From NCBI GenBank assembly GCA_937874315.1, contig CALNAE010000235.1, forward strand, positions 1 through 10,683: a DNA stretch of 10,683 bases, given 5' to 3'. Under the pieces are notes generated by a model. That model saw only the letters and a list, made by a program, of their open reading frames with translations. It ran no database searches and was not told where the DNA came from. Made by a program: the position numbers and the translations under genes. This DNA comes from an uncultured Bifidobacterium sp. Its GTDB lineage: Bacteria > Actinomycetota > Actinomycetes > Actinomycetales > Bifidobacteriaceae. Shown here one piece after another: positions 6,243 to 10,683 of this stretch; position 1 is the stretch's first letter; each line of letters begins with the position of its first letter.

Positions 6243-7895
6243 ATGAGTCTTCTGAAGGTCCAAAACCTGTCAATCGAATACGATACCCCCGGCATCGAGC
6301 CGGTCCGGGCCGTCAACCATGTCAATTTCGAACTGGCTCAAGGCGAATTCGTCGGGCTGGTCGGCGAATCGGGATCGGGGAAGTCCACCTTGGGCTTCGC
6401 GATCACCAGGCTGTCGAAACCGCCCGCACGCATCAGCGAGGGCAAGGTGCTGTTCAACGACAAGGACATCACCACGCTCAGCGATGAGGAGTTGCGACGA
6501 CAGCGTCAGGGCGGTTTCGCGATGGTGTTGCAGTCCGGCATGAATGCGCTCAATCCGGTGCGTACCGTGCGCAAGCACTTCATCGACATCTTCAAGGCTC
6601 ACCGCCACGTCGATCGGCGTCAGTATGAATCTCGGGCGTTGGAACTGATCAGGAAGGTCGGCCTGCCCGACAGCACGCTCGACAGTTACCCCGGGGAGCT
6701 GTCCGGTGGGATGCGTCAGCGCGTCTCCATCGCCATCGCGTTGTCCCTCGACCCCAAGCTCATGGTTTTCGACGAGCCCACCACGGCGCTGGACGTGCTC
6801 GTTCAGCATGAGGTGATGAACACCATCCGTGAGCTACAGGCCCAGGAGCAGTTCACCGCCATCCTCATCAGCCATGACCTCGGCATCGTGCTGGAATCGA
6901 CCCAACGTGTGTTGGTCATGCATAACGGGACAATCGTCGAGGATGCACCGAACGAACAGATTCTGCGGCATCCGCACGATGACTACACGAAGATGCTACT
7001 GAGCCATTATGGCGATCCACGCGCCGAGCATGTCTCGGTTCCGGGCCTTCACCGTGAGCATACCGCCGCCCAAGATGATGCGGCCAAGACCGCCAAGGAC
7101 AAGGCGTTGACCGTGACGCTAGCCGACGTCTGTAAAACGTATCCGGCGCGCAGGCGCGGCGAGCAGTCTGTTCATGCCGTGGATCATGTGTCGTTCACGC
7201 TGAGTCCCGGCGAATCGCTCGCCTTGGTCGGCGCCTCCGGATCGGGCAAGTCGACGATCGCGAAGATGCTTACCGGCGTCGAGAGCCCCACCTCGGGCAC
7301 GGTGACGTTGGGAGACTTTAGAATCGACCGACTGCATAGCAAAAAGGCCCTGCGTGGATTGCATGCCGATATTCAGATGGTCTTTCAGGACCCGTATGCA
7401 GCGCTGAACCCGCTGCATACCGTCGAGTACATATTGACGAGACCGATTCTCAACTACACGGCACTACGTGGGGATGCGGCCCGCCGACGGATGCTGGAGC
7501 TGCTTGAGACGGTCGGTCTGACTCCTGTGGAACAGTATGCGGCCAAGCTTCCCCATCAGCTTTCGGGAGGGCAGAGGCAGCGTGTGGTGATCGCTCGCGC
7601 GTTGGCGTCGAATCCGAAGGTTCTCGTCGCCGACGAACCGGTGTCCATGCTCGATATGACATTGCGTGCCGGCGTGCTGGCGTTGCTGGACGATCTGCGC
7701 GTGCGACTGAACGTCAGCATGTTGTATATCACCCACGACCTCCTTTCTGCGCGGCTGATTACGGACAGAATCATGGTGCTCAACCATGGCGAAGTCGTGG
7801 AACGCGGCGAAACCGCACGGGTGCTTCAGCATCCGCAAGACGAATATACCGTCCGCCTGCTCGATGCGATCCCTCGGCTTGAGATTGCGCATTGA
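6243..7895 (+). CDS. Fused DppD-DppF-type ABC importer ATPase (two nucleotide-binding domains)
   Basis: Cytoplasmic motor of the importer, 550 residues, carrying both ATPase domains in one chain where many systems use two proteins. Domain 1: Walker A GESGSGKST at 41-49, signature LSGGM at 153-157, Walker B LMVFDEP at 173-179, switch His211 in ISHD. Domain 2: Walker A GASGSGKST at 330-338, signature LSGGQ at 440-444, Walker B VLVADEP at 460-466, switch His498 in ITHD. All catalytic elements are intact in both halves, so both sites should hydrolyse ATP. The linker near 255-290 is hydrophilic and Ala/Lys/Asp rich. The reduced C-terminal tails after each domain (HPHDDYTKMLL and HPQDEYTVRLL) match the oligopeptide-transporter subfamily. 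Because the chain holds both ATPase domains, it should suffice with the two permeases and the lipoprotein for a complete importer. Confidence 0.95.
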   Translation: MSLLKVQNLSIEYDTPGIEPVRAVNHVNFELAQGEFVGLVGESGSGKSTLGFAITRLSKPPARISEGKVLFNDKDITTLSDEELRRQRQGGFAMVLQSGMNALNPVRTVRKHFIDIFKAHRHVDRRQYESRALELIRKVGLPDSTLDSYPGELSGGMRQRVSIAIALSLDPKLMVFDEPTTALDVLVQHEVMNTIRELQAQEQFTAILISHDLGIVLESTQRVLVMHNGTIVEDAPNEQILRHPHDDYTKMLLSHYGDPRAEHVSVPGLHREHTAAQDDAAKTAKDKALTVTLADVCKTYPARRRGEQSVHAVDHVSFTLSPGESLALVGASGSGKSTIAKMLTGVESPTSGTVTLGDFRIDRLHSKKALRGLHADIQMVFQDPYAALNPLHTVEYILTRPILNYTALRGDAARRRMLELLETVGLTPVEQYAAKLPHQLSGGQRQRVVIARALASNPKVLVADEPVSMLDMTLRAGVLALLDDLRVRLNVSMLYITHDLLSARLITDRIMVLNHGEVVERGETARVLQHPQDEYTVRLLDAIPRLEIAH

Positions 7896-7912
7896 GTGAG
7901 ATTGCACATTGA
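7880..7912 (+). repeat. 17-bp-period tandem duplication at the ATPase stop codon
   Basis: TGAGATTGCGCATTGA at 7880-7895 contains the last codons and stop of the ATPase gene and is repeated with one substitution at 7897-7912. The second copy is noncoding, so this looks like a recent slippage duplication. Confidence 0.7.
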
Positions 7913-7919
7913 CGTTTCT

Positions 7920-7944
7920 TCGGTTCTTACATAGCCGGAACCGA
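7920..7944 (+). repeat. Small hairpin between ATPase and hydrolase genes
   Basis: TCGGTTC at 7920-7926 pairs with GAACCGA at 7938-7944 around an 11-nt loop. No T run follows, so read-through into the hydrolase is expected. Confidence 0.5.
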
Positions 7945-7959
7945 TGATGATGACTTCAC

Positions 7960-7965
7960 AAGGAG
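7960..7965 (+). promoter_or_regulatory. Ribosome binding site deciding the hydrolase start
   Basis: AAGGAG lies seven bases before the ATG at 7973 but only one base before the in-frame ATG at 7967, so translation should start at 7973. Confidence 0.75.
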
Positions 7966-7972
7966 CATGACC

Positions 7973-8944
7973 ATGAGCGATTACCCAGACGAGGGCCAAC
8001 CGATCAATATCAATGGGTCGGGTGTGCGGCCGATCCCCGCGTTCGGAGCCGTAGCGGTTCCTGCGTCCGTTGAGGTGCTGGGCATCGATGTCACGGTCGG
8101 CACGTTGACCGCGCTTCGTGCCCGGCCCCAAGCCGGCGGTTTAAAACCCAGCGGTTCGAAAACCGGTGAAGGATCCGGTTCGAAAGGGGTCGCGCTTCTG
8201 GTCCCGGGGTTCACGGGGTCGAAGGAAGACTTCTACGAGCTGCTGCCGTTACTTGCCGACCGCGGTTGGGATGCGTGGGCAGTATCGCAGCGCGGACAGG
8301 CCGATTCGGCGGCACCGGCAGGAGTCGCCTCGTACGGTAGAGAACGGACGGCGGGTGATATCGTCGAGGTCGCGCAGGCCATTGCTCGTGTCTGCGACGT
8401 GGAACGCGTTCATCTGCTTGGTCACAGCTTTGGCGGCACCGTGGCGCAGGCCGCGGCGATTCAGGATGCGGCCGTGTTCGCCAGTCTCACATTACTGTGC
8501 TCCGGGCCGCACGGATGGCCGGGACGCCATGAGACCGATCGACGGATGATTCTCGAGCATCCGGGTGTCGATCTATGGCGATTGAACAATCCGGCGCAGG
8601 CCGCCGTGCCCGATGCCGACCTCGGTGATCAACTCTTTTACCGCCAGCGTGCGGAACGCACCAGTGCGGATCAGCTACTGGGCGCCATAGCGCAGCTGGC
8701 CGATGTCCACGACCATACGTTCGAGCTACGCGATGTGGGGATTCAGGCGATGATCTGCCACGGTGTCGACGATCCGGCATGGCCGCAGGACTGGCAACGA
8801 CGCATGGCGCGAATGCTGGGCGCGCGATACGAAGTCATTGCTCGAGCGGCGCATTGTCCCAACATAGAGAACCCAGGCGCTACCGCCGCCATCCTCGACG
8901 ATTTCTGGACGAGCGTGACTGCCGAAGAAAAGAGAAAGCGATAG
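7973..8944 (+). CDS. Cytoplasmic alpha/beta-fold hydrolase (putative esterase)
   Basis: A 323-residue single-domain serine hydrolase with no signal peptide or membrane helix. The oxyanion-side strand is LLVPGFTGSKEDF (75-87), the nucleophile elbow GHSFGG (150-155) gives Ser152, the acid is most likely Asp267 in HGVDDPAWP (263-271), and the catalytic His294 is in AAHCPNIENP (292-301). The triad is complete, so activity is expected. A short Gly/Ser/Lys-rich segment at about 55-72 looks like an insert before the first core strand. The fold covers esterases, lipases, lactonases and others, and the sequence alone does not fix the substrate. Its place between the importer and the phosphorylase, two bases before the latter, suggests it works on the imported sugar, for example removing an ester substituent; this is inference. 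Confidence 0.85.
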   Translation: MSDYPDEGQPININGSGVRPIPAFGAVAVPASVEVLGIDVTVGTLTALRARPQAGGLKPSGSKTGEGSGSKGVALLVPGFTGSKEDFYELLPLLADRGWDAWAVSQRGQADSAAPAGVASYGRERTAGDIVEVAQAIARVCDVERVHLLGHSFGGTVAQAAAIQDAAVFASLTLLCSGPHGWPGRHETDRRMILEHPGVDLWRLNNPAQAAVPDADLGDQLFYRQRAERTSADQLLGAIAQLADVHDHTFELRDVGIQAMICHGVDDPAWPQDWQRRMARMLGARYEVIARAAHCPNIENPGATAAILDDFWTSVTAEEKRKR

Positions 8945-8946
8945 AC

Positions 8947-10683
8947 ATGGCAACGATAACTTCAGCGGAACGTGATGTGGTACGTGGTGAGCCGCGTGGT
9001 GTGATACATGATGGTTGGAATCGCGGCGAAGCCAGCAATCAAGAGATACGCTCCGCGGAACTTTCCTTAGGATTGAATGCTTGCGGCGAGCTTGCCCAGA
9101 TCCGGGTGGCAGATCTGCAAATTTCGCAATACGCGATCGGGCCGCATGACGCCCCGGTGGGTGGGTTATGGCTTCGGCATCATGCCTGCTCCGGGCTCCA
9201 GGTCATGTCGCTGACCGGTGCGTATGCCCACGGGCGTCATAGGGTGTTCGGAAATGGAGCGGTATGGTCGGGTGAGGGTCTGGGCGTCGACTGGCGTGTG
9301 ACGCTTACGGCCGACGAACACCCTGAACAAGACGCTTCATGGAGTTGGACGATCGAAATTCAACCGGGCCGTCGGAACGGGAATCCTGCGGATGTTCATG
9401 ATGGAGTATGGGATGTCGTCAGCGCCCAGGATCTCGCGCTAGCCCCGGCCGCCCAGGCGCTGACCAGCGAGCCGTACATCTCTCAATATGTGGCGTTTCA
9501 TGTGCATAACAGCCATGATATGGGGAAGATCCTTGCGGCCCGGCAGACCATGGCCTGTGCTCCTCGATTGCCGTTGTACCTCACCTCGATACGTGAAGGC
9601 TGCGCTGGGTACATGACCGATGGCTTCGATTTCTACGGGACCTCCGCTCGACTCGGACGGGAGCCGCGCGCGTTGAAGACGGCGGATTGGTCGGCGAACC
9701 GGATCGATCAGTACGAGTTTTCCATGGCCTGCATGCAGGCGAAGCCAAGGCCGTTGGCCGAGCAGCTGGTATGGCATGTGGATAGTTCGGTGGCACTGGA
9801 CTATCGAGGCGAACTCGATGAGGTCAGTTCGCGCTATGAAGAGTCTGAAGTTCGTCGGCGTGCCTGCTCGGGTGCGAGGGCGGGCCTTAGACCTGCCGGG
9901 GAATATCCGTTGAATCAACAACCTGCTGAACAACAGTCTGCCACCCGGCGGCCGGTCGCCCACCAGCTTGTCGAACAACGATCTGTCGACCAGCCAGCTA
10001 CCGTTCAACAGCACGAGGGATCGCGTGACTCGGCGTCCCTGTTGGCCTCGGCACCGTTGCTCGACGGCGATGACCTAGACAACGATGCGCTGCGAGCGTT
10101 GTCGTCGGGAGCGATGGAATCCCCCGAATACGACGACTCGGGGAAGCTGCTCTCCTACTTTGGCCCGAGGGCCCGGCACGTCGTATCCAGAGAGAAGGAA
10201 TTGCGGGTGGACCGTTCGCACGGTCAAATTCTGTTGTGCGGCTGCGGCATCGCGGATCCGAACCGCCATGCCTTCGCGGCCACGACCTATGCGCCGGGGG
10301 TATTCGCCTCGCATGTGGTCCTCGGCAATACGAATATGAATCGATTGGTGTCCGTACAACACACCAGTTTGAATCTTCTGCGTTCCCAAGGCGTGAGAAT
10401 ACTTGTGAGAGCCGCGGCGGATCAGCCCTCTTCGATCGGGCATGATTGGATGATGCTTGGCGTTCCCTCGGCCTACATCATGGAGGTCGGCGGTTCGCAG
10501 TGGATCTACCGAATTGGCGAATCCACCGTTACCGTGGATACCACCGCAGCTGCGGACTGCGATCAGATCGACATCCGCTTGCAGAGCACGTCGCCACTCG
10601 ACTTCATGCTGACCGTGGAGATCGAGCAGGGCGGCGATTGGGATATTGCCGGCAGTCTTGATCGGGACATGAGCGGAGTCGTG
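8947..10683 (+). CDS. GH94-type glycoside phosphorylase, 1,2-beta-oligoglucan phosphorylase-like (N-terminal part, runs off window)
   Basis: The frame is open from the ATG at 8947 to the last base: 579 codons with no stop. Segments match, from memory of the family, the N-terminal beta-sandwich region of sophorooligosaccharide (1,2-beta-oligoglucan) phosphorylases: TSEPYISQYVAF (173-184), GYMTDGFDFYG (221-231), RIDQYEFSMACMQ (252-264), LLSYFG then HVVSREKELRVDRSHGQILL (401-430), GVFASHVVLGNTNMNRLVSV (451-470) and LGVPSAYIME through QWIYRIG (504-524). Such enzymes are about 1,100 residues, so roughly half is present; the (alpha/alpha)6 catalytic domain with its acid Asp lies beyond the window. 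The reaction would be phosphorolysis of a beta-glucan oligosaccharide to glucose 1-phosphate, in the cytoplasm. Residues 323-356 are a Gln-rich insert. Only two bases follow the hydrolase stop and the ribosome site is weak, so translation is probably coupled. A related GH94 specificity, such as beta-1,3 or cellodextrin, is possible. Confidence 0.8.
   Translation, partial: MATITSAERDVVRGEPRGVIHDGWNRGEASNQEIRSAELSLGLNACGELAQIRVADLQISQYAIGPHDAPVGGLWLRHHACSGLQVMSLTGAYAHGRHRVFGNGAVWSGEGLGVDWRVTLTADEHPEQDASWSWTIEIQPGRRNGNPADVHDGVWDVVSAQDLALAPAAQALTSEPYISQYVAFHVHNSHDMGKILAARQTMACAPRLPLYLTSIREGCAGYMTDGFDFYGTSARLGREPRALKTADWSANRIDQYEFSMACMQAKPRPLAEQLVWHVDSSVALDYRGELDEVSSRYEESEVRRRACSGARAGLRPAGEYPLNQQPAEQQSATRRPVAHQLVEQRSVDQPATVQQHEGSRDSASLLASAPLLDGDDLDNDALRALSSGAMESPEYDDSGKLLSYFGPRARHVVSREKELRVDRSHGQILLCGCGIADPNRHAFAATTYAPGVFASHVVLGNTNMNRLVSVQHTSLNLLRSQGVRILVRAAADQPSSIGHDWMMLGVPSAYIMEVGGSQWIYRIGESTVTVDTTAAADCDQIDIRLQSTSPLDFMLTVEIEQGGDWDIAGSLDRDMSGVV

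Noticed and set aside
5035..6273. Long open frame of 412 codons on the minus strand under the two permease genes
   Set aside because: It is fully antisense to well-conserved permease sequence, its translation is low-complexity (many Pro, Thr, Arg, Asn), and it has no recognisable motif or fitting ribosome site.
1..10683. tRNA, rRNA or known riboswitch
   Set aside because: No cloverleaf with a TTCGA-type T-loop, no rRNA segment and no riboswitch core were recognised on reading either strand by eye; a covariance-model scan would be decisive.

Overview
The window reads as a carbohydrate-uptake and phosphorolysis locus of a high-GC Gram-positive bacterium, most likely Bifidobacterium or a close actinobacterial relative. 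This rests on moderately high GC coding DNA with G/C-rich third positions, AAGGAG/GGAGG-type ribosome binding sites, a lipoprotein solute-binding protein, a LacI regulator divergent from a sugar operon, and a duplex ATPase of the style common in bifidobacterial Opp-type importers. The genus is inferred from general resemblance, not from a marker gene.

Layout. Positions 1-1048 hold no gene I can support. They are built of repeats: a GGTGT simple repeat, a 16-bp near-perfect inverted repeat, imperfect 30-bp inverted repeats carrying paired GTGGGCG boxes, and a duplicated 52-bp core, probably scars of a mobile element. A LacI-family repressor gene (minus strand) ends at 1049. The divergent region 2183-2501 carries a clear promoter (TTGCAT, 17 bp, TACAAT) with a LacI-type palindrome lying over its -10 box, plus a weaker second palindrome nearer the repressor gene.

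Rightwards on the plus strand follow a family-5 solute-binding lipoprotein (2502-4136), a 178-nt gap with three strong hairpins in a row, two Opp/Dpp-type permeases (4315-5295 and 5300-6241), a fused two-domain ATPase (6243-7895), a cytoplasmic alpha/beta hydrolase (7973-8944), and the first 579 codons of a large GH94-type protein (from 8947, running off the window). The last resembles 1,2-beta-oligoglucan (sophorooligosaccharide) phosphorylases more than classical cellobiose phosphorylase.

Working model (inference): an extracellular oligosaccharide, plausibly a beta-1,2-glucooligosaccharide or another beta-glucan fragment, is captured by the lipoprotein and imported by the DppB/DppC/DppDF-like transporter. 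It may be trimmed of an acyl or other ester group by the hydrolase, then cleaved with phosphate by the GH94 enzyme. The LacI protein would repress the operon until substrate is present. The unusual points are the pairing of this phosphorylase type with a peptide-type importer and an intracellular hydrolase, a Gln-rich insert in the phosphorylase, and the hairpin array that may set lipoprotein expression above that of the membrane components.
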